Both the position numbers and the translations under genes were made by a program. Positions 45,785 through 54,813 of a stretch of DNA of 64,000 nt are shown in pieces. A model generated the notes under the pieces. That model was not told the origin of the DNA. It worked only from the letters and a program-made list of their open reading frames with translations, and made no database searches. Location of the stretch: contig JBNJFY010000003.1 of assembly GCA_051747265.1 (NCBI GenBank), forward strand, positions 62,001 to 126,000. Reading direction: 5' to 3'. Each line of letters starts with the position of its first letter. Within the stretch, counting starts at the first letter, position 1. This DNA comes from JBNJFY01 sp051747265. GTDB lineage: Bacteria; Bacteroidota; Rhodothermia; Balneolales; Balneolaceae.

Positions 45785-46969
45785 CTAATGTTTATTGAGA
45801 CATTCTTCCAACTTTGGATCGTTGGTTGGAATCATTTTACTCTGCTTAAACTGACGGAAAAACAATCCAAAGAATACACCGCCTAAGCCCACTAACGTAG
45901 TGATATCCATCCAGCTAACGTGTACGCCATGAGCGTAAAACGTCGGTACGATTACCCAATACAATTCTACAAAGTGGGCAACTACAATTAAGGTGGATAC
46001 CACGGTTACCAACGTTTTATTGGTTTTGGCCTTTTTGGGCAGTAAGAATAAAAATGGAATCACAAATCGGCAGAATAAGAAGGTCCAGGCTAAGTATTCC
46101 CAACCATTACTGAATCGCTCATAAAACCAAACGGTTTCTTCAGGAATGTTGCCGTAGTAGATCAAGAAAAACTGACTAAAGGCGATGTAAGCGTAAAAGA
46201 CGGTAAACCCAAACATTTGTACCGACAAATCATAGATATTGGTGTCGGTGATGGTGTTCTCTAATACGCCATTACGTTTTAAATAGAATACCAATAAAAG
46301 CATGATGGCAAAAAACGCCTGAAAACCCATAGCAAAGAAGTACACACCGAAGATGGTAGAGTACCAGTGTGGATCAACAGACATGATCCAATCAAATGCG
46401 GCAAATGAGATGGTAATGGCATAGATGAAAATACCCGGCCCGCTAGTGCGACGTAACAATGTTTGGAGTCCCCAGTCGCCGGTCTTGTCCATTTTCACAG
46501 AATTGTTGTACAGTCGATATCCAAGAAAACCCCAAATTAGGAAGTAAATTACCTGACGAGCTATGAAGAATGTGGTATTCAGATACGGCTCTTTTCCTTG
46601 TAGCACCGGATCATGGGCTATGGCATCGGCATGGGTCCAGTGATAGAGGGTATGCATTCCCATCAATACAGGAATGAAGAATAGGGCCCAGATAAACAAA
46701 TTAGAGGACATAGCTTCTGGAATACGGCGAAATATGACACTCCAGGAAGAGCGGGTCACATGCTGGATCATGACAAAAAATAGTGCTGCCAGTCCAATCG
46801 TAGAATAAAAACTAAAACTGGTCAGATAAGAATAGAAAAATTGATCATGATTAATAAAGTAGCCAACCACGCTGGCTAACAATCCCACAACACCGAGCCA
46901 TAAGAAGGCCTGTGGTGCTTTCAGGTGCGATGGGAACTCAAGTGAATCTGTAATTTTTGGCTTACTCAT
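45785..46969 (-). CDS. actF: Alternative complex III subunit ActF (NrfD-like)
   Basis: Integral membrane quinol-interacting subunit of Alternative Complex III, paralogous to ActC. The 394 residues contain about ten hydrophobic segments; recognisable text includes MGMHTLYHWTHADAIAHDPV (about 102), GPGIFIYAITISFAAFDWIM (about 171) and MDITTLVGLGGVFFGLFFRQF at the C-terminus. It lies 51 bases downstream of actE. The quinone site cannot be proven from sequence. Confidence 0.93.
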   Translation of the reverse strand: MSKPKITDSLEFPSHLKAPQAFLWLGVVGLLASVVGYFINHDQFFYSYLTSFSFYSTIGLAALFFVMIQHVTRSSWSVIFRRIPEAMSSNLFIWALFFIPVLMGMHTLYHWTHADAIAHDPVLQGKEPYLNTTFFIARQVIYFLIWGFLGYRLYNNSVKMDKTGDWGLQTLLRRTSGPGIFIYAITISFAAFDWIMSVDPHWYSTIFGVYFFAMGFQAFFAIMLLLVFYLKRNGVLENTITDTNIYDLSVQMFGFTVFYAYIAFSQFFLIYYGNIPEETVWFYERFSNGWEYLAWTFLFCRFVIPFLFLLPKKAKTNKTLVTVVSTLIVVAHFVELYWVIVPTFYAHGVHVSWMDITTLVGLGGVFFGLFFRQFKQSKMIPTNDPKLEECLNKH

Positions 46970-47036
46970 GATCCGAAGTAATTATCGATTTAAAACGGTG
47001 TCCGTCAATGTTGTAAGTAGAATATGTACTAATTGG

Positions 47037-48020
47037 TTATTCCAGCGACTTGATATAGGCTACCAGTGATTCAATCTCACTGTTAGTCATCGAGTCGCCA
47101 TAGTTAGCAGGCATAACCGCGTTATAGCCATCTACCACTTGGTCATGTGGATTGACAATGGAATTTTTGAGGTACTCTTCATCAGCGGTAACCGTAGAAC
47201 CGTCGTCCAAGGTACGTTCTTTACCAAATAAGCCCTTTTGAGAGGGTCCTACACCCGGAGTTCCATCAACAGAGTGGCATGCTTGGCAACCTTGTTGAAC
47301 AAACAACTCTTTACCCCGTTCAGCGGACACTTCGCCACCGGCTTTCTCTTGCGCGGCTTTTTTCTGTGCCAGTTCTTCCTGCTTTTGCTGATAATCTTGT
47401 TCAAGAGCAGTAATGTCTACATCGTATTGTTCCAATTCGTCACGGGAAATATTTTGACTCTTTTGCAGGGCACGAACATAAGCTACAATAGCCCAGCGTT
47501 CTTCGACATCAATCTGGGTACCATAGCCCGACATATTGCGAATTCCATTGGCAATGACATCATACATGTATCCATCTGTTACATCGCGTAAACGATCTTG
47601 GTGATAGGTAGGAGCTGGTACGAAGCCATAATTGCCAGTCATGATGATTCCTTTACCATCTCCTGTACCACCATGGCAAGGAGTACAGTAGATTTCATAA
47701 TTTTTCTGTCCTTTGTACAGAAAAGCCTTAGTAACTTCCATGGGGTTGGATTCCACAAAAGAACCATCATCCGTTTTACCGTAATAAAATTCAGTATCAG
47801 CCTTGAGATTGCCGCGTGATACGGTGCCCTCCACCGGCTGGCGCATAGAACGGTTGTCTTCGAAGAATGCGTTGGTTTCCTGGGCTTCTTTTCGGCTTTG
47901 CTGATCCATATTCATGTTAGGATGGACCGGCTGTTCCTTAAATGGCTCTCCACGACATGAGGAAAGCACTAATCCAAGCGCCAGTACTGCAATGCTTTTG
48001 GTGTATTTTGATACGTTCAT
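47037..48020 (-). CDS. actE: ActE, a two-haem cytochrome c lipoprotein
   Basis: Cytochrome c subunit of Alternative Complex III. From the ATG at 48020 (327 aa), MNVSKYTKSIAVLALGLVLS leads into a lipobox cysteine at 22, so it is an outer-face lipoprotein; an upstream in-frame TTG would spoil this. Haem motif 1 is CTPCH (112-116) in the usual ActE domain, with a possible distal Met in RNMSGYG. A charged linker (about 195-232, EELAQKKAAQEKAG) then leads to a second domain with CQACH (245-249) and NAVMP (M303). The textbook ActE carries one haem, so the second domain is extra. It matches the CoxII cytochrome domain in the same block. Confidence 0.9.
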   Translation of the reverse strand: MNVSKYTKSIAVLALGLVLSSCRGEPFKEQPVHPNMNMDQQSRKEAQETNAFFEDNRSMRQPVEGTVSRGNLKADTEFYYGKTDDGSFVESNPMEVTKAFLYKGQKNYEIYCTPCHGGTGDGKGIIMTGNYGFVPAPTYHQDRLRDVTDGYMYDVIANGIRNMSGYGTQIDVEERWAIVAYVRALQKSQNISRDELEQYDVDITALEQDYQQKQEELAQKKAAQEKAGGEVSAERGKELFVQQGCQACHSVDGTPGVGPSQKGLFGKERTLDDGSTVTADEEYLKNSIVNPHDQVVDGYNAVMPANYGDSMTNSEIESLVAYIKSLE

Positions 48021-48094
48021 GTGAAACGGCAAACTGTAAGTGATTTTTTGGTTTCTTACCCGTTTGGTCAGGTTACATGGTCGATGAAGTCGAT

Positions 48095-48655
48095 TTATGC
48101 TTCTTCGTCGTAAATTTTTTCGATATGGAGCGCACCGGCCTCTTTAAACAACTGCTCCACTTTCTCTTCAGCAAATAAGCTATCCTCTGATTCGATGCAG
48201 ATGAAAAATCCATCATCGGTCACTTTCTCAAAGCGCTTAGAGTTAAACAGTGGATTGTTCAAACGGGGCAAATTGTTTAAGTAAAACATGCCGAAAACAG
48301 CTCCAAAAGCCGACAGCAAAACGGTCAGCTCGAAAGTAATGGGTACATAAACCGGTGGATTGATAAATGGTTTACCACTGATGTTCATTGGATATTCGGT
48401 TCCCATCACCCAGATCATCAGGGCAAGAGCTCCGGCAAATCCGATGGCAGCGTGGAGTAGCACAATCCAACCAAGTTTGGATTCCTTCAATTGCATGGCT
48501 TTTTCCAAACCATGAATTGGAAAAGGAGTATAGGCATCAAATTTCTTGTAACCGGACTGAGCGACTTCCGCTGCAGCGTCGGTCAGCGTTTTGGGATTAC
48601 TGAATTCGGCCAGCACCCCGTGCAAGTTGCGATCTGTAGTTGCTTGTTCAGCCAT
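48095..48655 (-). CDS. actD: Alternative complex III subunit ActD (DUF3341)
   Basis: A 186-residue DUF3341 protein with two TM segments (about 65-87 and 108-130) and flanking soluble parts: VLAEFSNPKTLTDAAAEVAQ near the N-terminus, the family's DAYTPFPIHGLEKAM (about 41), NNLPRLNNPLFNS (about 127) and a C-terminal small domain. Structural subunit of the complex, 12 bases from actC and 62 from actE. Confidence 0.93.
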   Translation of the reverse strand: MAEQATTDRNLHGVLAEFSNPKTLTDAAAEVAQSGYKKFDAYTPFPIHGLEKAMQLKESKLGWIVLLHAAIGFAGALALMIWVMGTEYPMNISGKPFINPPVYVPITFELTVLLSAFGAVFGMFYLNNLPRLNNPLFNSKRFEKVTDDGFFICIESEDSLFAEEKVEQLFKEAGALHIEKIYDEEA

Positions 48656-48666
48656 AGTGGGATCGG

Positions 48667-50097
48667 TTAAACGCTTTCTTTGTTATCAATATTAATATCC
48701 GTGTCTACTGAGCCGGCTTCATCTTCATGATCCTCATAGTAGTGGGGATCGGCCTGTGGCATAACCGCTTTTACCTCGGCAATGGCCACCATTGGGAGGA
48801 AGCGCAAGAACAACAGGAACATGGTGAAGAACAGGCCAAAGGTTCCTACGTAGGTCATCACATCAACCCAGGTAGGAGAGTAGTAATCCCAATTGGCCGG
48901 CATGAAGTCTGTAGCAAGAGATGCGACCGAAATCATAAAGCGTTCGAACCACATCCCGATATTCACAATAATGGAGATAATGAAAGTCAGTGTCACATTT
49001 CGGCGGATCTTCTTAGACCACAGGAATTGTGGAGTGACCACGTTACAGAACATCAGGATCCAGAAGCCCCAGGCATAAGGTCCCACCACATAGAGGCCAA
49101 ATATGCCCTGCTCGTAGATATAACCACTATACCACGCGATGAAACCTTCCATCAAGTAGGAGAAAGCCACCAAATTACCGGTAGCCATCATCACAATATT
49201 CATTCGCTCCATGATATCGTTATTCATAATGTCTTCGATACCATAGATCTTGCGTGCGATAATCATTAGGGTTAATACCATCGCAAAACCGGAGTAAATA
49301 GCACCGGCCACAAAGTAAGGGGGGAAAATGGTAGAGTGCCATCCCGGAATCACGGAAACGGCGAAGTCAAAGGATACAATAGTGTGAACAGAGAGGACCA
49401 AAGGAGTGGCTAATCCGGCCAGAATCATATAGGCCTTTTCATAGTGCCACCAGTTGCGGAAACTACCCGTCCAACCCAGGGAAAAGATCCCATAGGCCAT
49501 TTTTGAAATTTTGCTCTTTGCTTTATCACGAAGCGTGGCCAAGTCAGGAACCAGTCCCACATACCAGAACAGCAAAGAAACCGTGAAATAGGTACTTACC
49601 GCAAACACGTCCCACAACAGGGGAGAACTAAAGTTCGGCCAAGCCGCCATAGAGTTGGGTATAGGGAAAACCCAATAAATCACCCAGATACGACCTACGT
49701 GAATTGCTGGGAAAATACCCGCACACATCACGGCGAAGATGGTCATCGCCTCCGCAAAGCGGTTAATGGCTGTTCGCCAATCCTGGCGGAAGAGGAAGAG
49801 AATCGCGGAAATAAGGGTTCCGGCGTGACCAATACCAACCCACCATACAAAGTTGATAATCGCCCAGCCCCATCCGGCGGGATTGTTAAGGCCCCAGACG
49901 CCAGTACCTTCCCAAATCAGGTAACCGACCATCACCAGCAAGTTCAGCAGCAATAGGTTGGCTATCCCAAAAGCGAGATACCACAATTTTGGGGTTTCCG
50001 ACAGCGGCGTGTCGCAAATCATTTTAGTGATACTTGAAAAGGAGTGATTCCCCTTTACAAGTGGGCGTTCGGGTACGTATTCGTAAGTAGTGCTCAT
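48667..50097 (-). CDS. actC: Alternative complex III subunit ActC (NrfD-like)
   Basis: Large integral membrane subunit that holds the menaquinol oxidation site and interacts with ActB. The 476 residues have about ten TM segments and family text such as WWVGIGHAGTLISAILFLFR (about 89), IHVGRIWVIYWVFPIPNSM (about 132) and DFAVSVIPGWHSTIFPPYFV (about 239). The acidic N-terminal tail and C-terminal charged tail are normal. It follows actB by 24 bases. Confidence 0.95.
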   Translation of the reverse strand: MSTTYEYVPERPLVKGNHSFSSITKMICDTPLSETPKLWYLAFGIANLLLLNLLVMVGYLIWEGTGVWGLNNPAGWGWAIINFVWWVGIGHAGTLISAILFLFRQDWRTAINRFAEAMTIFAVMCAGIFPAIHVGRIWVIYWVFPIPNSMAAWPNFSSPLLWDVFAVSTYFTVSLLFWYVGLVPDLATLRDKAKSKISKMAYGIFSLGWTGSFRNWWHYEKAYMILAGLATPLVLSVHTIVSFDFAVSVIPGWHSTIFPPYFVAGAIYSGFAMVLTLMIIARKIYGIEDIMNNDIMERMNIVMMATGNLVAFSYLMEGFIAWYSGYIYEQGIFGLYVVGPYAWGFWILMFCNVVTPQFLWSKKIRRNVTLTFIISIIVNIGMWFERFMISVASLATDFMPANWDYYSPTWVDVMTYVGTFGLFFTMFLLFLRFLPMVAIAEVKAVMPQADPHYYEDHEDEAGSVDTDINIDNKESV

Positions 50098-50121
50098 ACT
50101 AAACGCTGAACGTGTTTCGGA

Positions 50122-53100
50122 TTAGGCCAATTTCTGGTTAGGGTTGCGCAACTTAGCCATGTAAGAGACGCGCGGTCGTGTGTTCAATTCTTCTAGTAGT
50201 AGGTAACTGCGTTCGTTGGACTTGTCAGCCATTACTTTGCTGTTTTTGTCCATCAAATCACCGAAGCTAATGGCATCGGTCGGGCAAGCCTGCTGACAAG
50301 CGGTTTCTACAGCGCCGTCTTCGGGTTTGGGATGACCGGTTTCTTTCTTGGCTTCGATTTTCGCTTTGTTCACGCGCTGAACGCAGAACGTACATTTCTC
50401 CATCACACCACGGAATCGAACGGTAACGTCCGGATTCATGGCCATCTGGATGATGTCCGGATCATCTCCGGTGGTCAAATACTCTTTAGAATAATTGAAG
50501 AAGTTAAATCGACGCACTTTGTACGGACAGTTGTTAGCGCAGTAACGTGTACCGATGCATCGGTTATACGTCATCTGGTTCATACCGTCTTCACTGTGCG
50601 TGGTAGCGGCAACCGGGCAAACTTGCTCACAGGGAGCTAATTCGCAGTGCATACAAGGAACCGGTTGGTGAATCGCTTTGGGATTCTCGGAATCTCCTTC
50701 AAAATATCGATCAGTGCGGATCCAGTGCATTTCACGGCCGCGACGAACTTCGCGTTTACCAATCACCGGAATGTTGTTTTCCGCTTGACAAGCTATAGTA
50801 CAAGATCCACATCCGATACAGGCATTCAAGTCAATAGACATGCCCCATTGCGGTTCATAGTCCGGATAAGGAGCCGGATCAAACAGCGCGGGTGGGTGTT
50901 CTTGTCCTAATTCGTGGGCTAATTTTTTGCCGGGTAGTTCTGCGTTGTAGGCAGACTCATAAGTCGCAAAATCCGGATTTTCACGGTAGGTCTCTAAGTC
51001 TGCTTCACGAATCAGAGATCGACCTTCCATTGACTGGTGATCTTGGGTACAAGCAATTTCATACATCTCACCCGTAGCACTTACTTTTGCTCCCGTTGCG
51101 TAGAATGGGGCAGAAGTGGTTCGCAGTCCAAAGGTATTAGTTCCGGTGTCGTTTCCTACGCGTCCTGCTTTGGATCGTCCCTGTCCGGCAGTAACCGTAA
51201 TGCTATTGTCAGCATGACCAGGCAGGATCCAGGCGGGAATGGTCACCTTTTGTCCATTTACGGAAAGATCTATAAGCGGTGCTTCCCCTTCGCCCAATCG
51301 AGTGGGTTCAGGTACACCTAAATCTTTGGCCGTTTTCGGACTCAGTAACGCGACGTTATCCCAAGTGATTTTGGTCATTGGTTCAGGCAATTCCTGAAGC
51401 CAGCCATTGTTGGCGTAACGACCGTCAAAGACTTTGCTATCCGCTCGAACCACCACTTCTACACCGTTTGAGGGGCTAGTTGCCGCTTTCAAGGCAGATT
51501 GCATGGAGCGATCGAATCGTGAACGGAGCGAGAGATTTAGACCTCGGAAGTGTCCGTCGGTATCCACACCGTCATGCAGTATTTTGCGCCAGCGTTTGTT
51601 AAAGCCGGAGCGGTAATAGGACTTCCAGGTTTCTTGAACCAGGTTGTAACCGGTGGCGTCATTGCCCGTCGCGATTACATTCAAAAATTCAATATCACTT
51701 TTGCCGTCAAACAGTGGGCGAATCATCGGCTGGATCACCGATCGAGTTCCGTTGTAGGAGAACCCATCACCCCAAGATTCCAGGAATGAAGCACGATTTA
51801 CATGCCAATTAACATTGCTGGAGGTCTCATCCACATACTCGGAGAGATGAATGGTAGTTTCAGCCTTAGATAAAGATTCGGAAAAGTTCAGATCAGCCGC
51901 TGCTGTAAATACCGGATTGGTTCCCACCAAAACGACCGTATCATACTGTCCGTCGTTCAGGTTAGAAACCGCATCAGCAAATGCTTCACGATCGTTTTGA
52001 TCATCCTTATATGGGAGATCGTGATAGGTTACCGTGCTTCCATCATTATTCAGTGCCATGTTAATGGCGGTTACCGCAGCGTGAGCTTCCGGACTGTGGT
52101 CGCGTCCAACCGTTAACAAACTTTCGCCTCGGTGAGCCAACAATTCTGCCGCTACCTGATCAATCCAGTTATTGATGCGCTGTGTATCACCACTGAATGA
52201 AGCCGAGAAAGATCGGAACGCTTCTAATCCTCGCACATTGGAGGATAATTTCGCGGCGAGTGCATATATAAAGGTCTCAATTTCGCTGCTTTTCAATCGT
52301 AAACGATTGTCTGCGTTGGAACCGGTCAATGAAAAATTGCTTTCCACTACAGACAGTCGAATCATACCATCATCGGTAGATCGCACCTTGCGGGCTTTAG
52401 ACCACTGCTTGATATACTCAACATTGTTCTTGTTTTCGGCCGGATTCATGAAATCATCATCCAGCGCGACCATCACGTTGGCCTTATCAATATGATAATA
52501 GGTGCGAGCACGACGGCCGGTAGCTAAACGAACGCCTTCTAAAGCGTTGTCTTCGCTAAATGGTTCGTAAGTTACCCAGTCAGCATTACCAAAACGGCGA
52601 AGCGCTTGCTCCTTGATACGATTATAAGTAGGAGATGAACTCGCTTCACTTATAAATAGAATATTTCGGTCAGTATTTGCGAAATGCTGGGCCGAAAATG
52701 AAGAAAAATCACTCCATGAAGCTTTAGATCCATCTTTAAGAACTGATTGTGAGCGATCAGGATCATACAGGCCCAAAACAGCGGCCTGTTCATATAAACT
52801 GGTTGAACCTAGGCTACCGCTATGTTCTTTGTTGCCTTCAATTTTGGTAGGGCGACCTTCATGGGTCTCTACAACCAAACCGGTTAACACATCCTGGAAA
52901 GGCATAGCCGATGCATAAAACATGGCTTCGCCCTGAATCATATCTTCAGGTTGTTTGGTGTAAGGCAGAATTTTCTGAACGGGACGACGACAGGCGGCAA
53001 ATCCAGCCAGCGCTATAGAAGCCCCCATAATACGGAGGAATCCGCGCCGAGAGACTTTATCCGTTAATTCTGTGGCATTTTCGGGAAATTCCCGTTCCAC

Positions 53101-53190
53101 AAATTTTTTGTACTCCTCATTCTGAGCGAGTTCGTTCAGACTTTTCCAATACGTAGAATTATGGGCAGTACTGGTAGCTTCCGTGCTCAT
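50122..53190 (-). CDS. actB: Alternative complex III subunit ActB (molybdopterin-like/Fe-S)
   Basis: Large peripheral subunit (1022 aa). A twin-arginine motif RRGFLRIMG (48-56) and the following AGFAAC suggest Tat export, possibly with lipid attachment at C67. Residues about 100-740 match the molybdopterin-oxidoreductase fold but, as in all ActB, no cofactor ligand is expected. The C-terminal ferredoxin-like part (about 790-1000) has four cysteine groups: CIGCGSCTIACQAEN, CMHCELAPCEQVCPV, CIGTRYCANNCPYKV and CTFCVQ...CQQACPTDAI, enough for about four Fe-S clusters. Electrons from ActC quinol would pass to the haems of ActA and ActE. Confidence 0.95.
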   Translation of the reverse strand: MSTEATSTAHNSTYWKSLNELAQNEEYKKFVEREFPENATELTDKVSRRGFLRIMGASIALAGFAACRRPVQKILPYTKQPEDMIQGEAMFYASAMPFQDVLTGLVVETHEGRPTKIEGNKEHSGSLGSTSLYEQAAVLGLYDPDRSQSVLKDGSKASWSDFSSFSAQHFANTDRNILFISEASSSPTYNRIKEQALRRFGNADWVTYEPFSEDNALEGVRLATGRRARTYYHIDKANVMVALDDDFMNPAENKNNVEYIKQWSKARKVRSTDDGMIRLSVVESNFSLTGSNADNRLRLKSSEIETFIYALAAKLSSNVRGLEAFRSFSASFSGDTQRINNWIDQVAAELLAHRGESLLTVGRDHSPEAHAAVTAINMALNNDGSTVTYHDLPYKDDQNDREAFADAVSNLNDGQYDTVVLVGTNPVFTAAADLNFSESLSKAETTIHLSEYVDETSSNVNWHVNRASFLESWGDGFSYNGTRSVIQPMIRPLFDGKSDIEFLNVIATGNDATGYNLVQETWKSYYRSGFNKRWRKILHDGVDTDGHFRGLNLSLRSRFDRSMQSALKAATSPSNGVEVVVRADSKVFDGRYANNGWLQELPEPMTKITWDNVALLSPKTAKDLGVPEPTRLGEGEAPLIDLSVNGQKVTIPAWILPGHADNSITVTAGQGRSKAGRVGNDTGTNTFGLRTTSAPFYATGAKVSATGEMYEIACTQDHQSMEGRSLIREADLETYRENPDFATYESAYNAELPGKKLAHELGQEHPPALFDPAPYPDYEPQWGMSIDLNACIGCGSCTIACQAENNIPVIGKREVRRGREMHWIRTDRYFEGDSENPKAIHQPVPCMHCELAPCEQVCPVAATTHSEDGMNQMTYNRCIGTRYCANNCPYKVRRFNFFNYSKEYLTTGDDPDIIQMAMNPDVTVRFRGVMEKCTFCVQRVNKAKIEAKKETGHPKPEDGAVETACQQACPTDAISFGDLMDKNSKVMADKSNERSYLLLEELNTRPRVSYMAKLRNPNQKLA

Positions 53191-53248
53191 GCTATTGAAT
53201 GACTATATGATTGTGTAAAAAACAGCCAGTTGAGGTTCAATGACGATC

Positions 53249-53896
53249 TTAGTAATGACATCCCTGACAATAGGTCGGGGGATGAATGTTTTTCTGGGAA
53301 ACCAAACGTTTACCCAGTTCAAGCTGATCTTCAGGCTCGTACCCCATAGTGGTAACCTCTTCAACCGGTCGAACATTCTGCTCTGGGTTGCGGTGGCAAT
53401 CCAGGCACCAGCTCATACTTAATGGTTCTTTTTGAAATACTACATCCATCTGGTCAATACGGCCATGGCAAGTTTCACATCCTACACCCACACTGACATG
53501 TGCTTCGTGGCTGAAATACGCGTAATCCGGCAGGTTGTGCACGCGTACCCACTCAATGGATTCGCCGGAATCCCAGCTATCTCGAATCTTTTGAACTTCC
53601 TCGGGATTGTTGGAATCCACTTGGCCATGACAATTCATACAAGTTTGAGTAGCCGGAATATTGGCCTGTTTGGAATCAAATACTTGGGTATGGCAATATT
53701 GACAGTCTAAACCAAGTTTACCTACATGGATTTGATGACTGTAGGCAATGGGTTGTTCAGGAGCATAGCCGGTTTCCAGATATTGTGGAGAAAAGAAATA
53801 CCAGACACCAAATACAACGGCATTTAAAATAACGATCAGGCTTACGAGCAGGCGTTTGGGAACTTTATTTGCCCACTTGGGGAAAATCTGAGCCAT
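53249..53896 (-). CDS. actA: Alternative complex III subunit ActA, pentahaem cytochrome c
   Basis: First gene of the block. The 215 residues have one N-terminal TM anchor (about 15-33) and five haem-binding motifs in order: CQYCH, CMNCH, CETCH, CLDCH and CQGCH (near residues 60, 84, 137, 161 and 210). Multihaem ActA delivers electrons from ActB toward the monohaem partner cytochromes. The start codon faces the DUF420 gene across a 373-base gap, where the operon promoter must lie. Confidence 0.95.
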   Translation of the reverse strand: MAQIFPKWANKVPKRLLVSLIVILNAVVFGVWYFFSPQYLETGYAPEQPIAYSHQIHVGKLGLDCQYCHTQVFDSKQANIPATQTCMNCHGQVDSNNPEEVQKIRDSWDSGESIEWVRVHNLPDYAYFSHEAHVSVGVGCETCHGRIDQMDVVFQKEPLSMSWCLDCHRNPEQNVRPVEEVTTMGYEPEDQLELGKRLVSQKNIHPPTYCQGCHY

Positions 53897-54269
53897 GGTC
53901 AGGTTTATTGATTAATGTTACTTCTGCAAGTTGTAATCCCTTTTCAACAGACGGGACGAAACTAGTGAAAATCTCGGTCTATTAGAACCGTAGATTTTAA
54001 TGATTAGCCTATTTAGAACATTTTTAAATAGGCTGTGAGCGATCGGGTCGCCATGTGCTGTTGAAGTGGGCTAATTTAACAGTCGTGTTTCACATTTGCA
54101 TGCTTAATTGTGAATTTTTTATGAAGATGTTTGATCAAAGGATAAATGTAGAACTTAAATTGACTTAGTGGAATAATATAGGTGTTTGCTGGCCTTAAGC
54201 TTGGAATTCCGTACCTTAGCTGAGTCGAATTTTGAAGCAATACAAACTCAACGGCGTCCTAATTATATA
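53897..54269. other. Divergent promoter region between actA and the DUF420 gene
   Basis: A 373-base AT-rich gap separating oppositely facing genes. It must hold the promoters of the act-cox block and of the DUF420 gene. The only clear structure is the 10-bp hairpin at 54006-54034. No coding frame of its own was accepted. Confidence 0.5.
54006..54034. other. Perfect 10-bp inverted repeat in the act promoter region
   Basis: AGCCTATTTA (54006-54015) pairs with TAAATAGGCT (54025-54034) around a 9-base loop. It lies about 110 bases upstream of actA. It has no T-run, so a regulator-binding palindrome or leader hairpin is more likely than a terminator; neither is shown. Confidence 0.45.
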
Positions 54270-54704
54270 ATGTCACTTGCACAACTCCCCCTACTGAACG
54301 CGATTTTAAATGGAATCAGCACGTTGTTGTTACTGCTGGGATTTTGGCAAATACAAAAAGGCCAATGGCAGAATCACATGAAATTAATGTGGTCGGCTTT
54401 TGGGGTGTCCACACTTTTTCTGATCAGTTACTTGGCCTTCCATTACCAAGTGGGTTCGGTGTCTTTTGAAGGGCAGGGGTGGATCCGGCCAGTGTATTTC
54501 ACCATTCTTATTTCACACATTATCTTGGCGGTAGTGATTGTGCCTTTGGTGTTTATGACTCTGTGGCGGGGAATGAAGGGACGGTATGAAATGCACCGCA
54601 ATATCGCCAAATATACGTGGCCTTTGTGGATGTACGTTTCTATAACCGGGGTAGTCATCTACATGTTTATGGCTGCTACCAACAGCTACGATAAAATAAT
54701 GTAA
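54270..54704 (+). CDS. DUF420 (CtaM-like) membrane protein
   Basis: A 144-residue four- to five-TM protein of the DUF420 family. Typical text: LPLLNAILNGISTLLLLLGF at the N-terminus, HMKLMWSAFGVSTLFLISYL in the middle, conserved His in YLAFHYQVG and RYEMHRNIAKYTWPLWMYVS near the C-terminus. In Firmicutes a DUF420 protein (CtaM/YozB) is needed for activity of haem-copper oxidases, which fits its place beside this caa3 block. The ATG at 54270 is preferred to a longer frame from 54186, which adds a hydrophilic stretch not typical of the family. Confidence 0.82.
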   Translation: MSLAQLPLLNAILNGISTLLLLLGFWQIQKGQWQNHMKLMWSAFGVSTLFLISYLAFHYQVGSVSFEGQGWIRPVYFTILISHIILAVVIVPLVFMTLWRGMKGRYEMHRNIAKYTWPLWMYVSITGVVIYMFMAATNSYDKIM

Positions 54705-54757
54705 CTGTAGCGTTGGTATCGGTGATGGTTAAATGTCCATTTTAACCAGTCCCCATA

Positions 54758-54789
54758 GAAAAGGCTGGATGTGGAACACACCCAGCCTT
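54758..54789 (-). terminator. Terminator for the UPF0173 gene (minus strand)
   Basis: AAGGCTGG (54761-54768) pairs with CCAGCCTT (54782-54789), extended by partial ATGTG/CACAC pairing. On the minus strand the stem is followed by TTTTCT. It may also catch the DUF420 transcript. Confidence 0.55.
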
Positions 54790-54813
54790 GATGTAGCGAT
54801 ATGTGTTTTGAGG

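Noticed and set aside
54186..54269. Longer N-terminus of the DUF420 protein
   Set aside because: The 28 extra residues are hydrophilic and not typical of the family; the ATG at 54270 gives the normal start.
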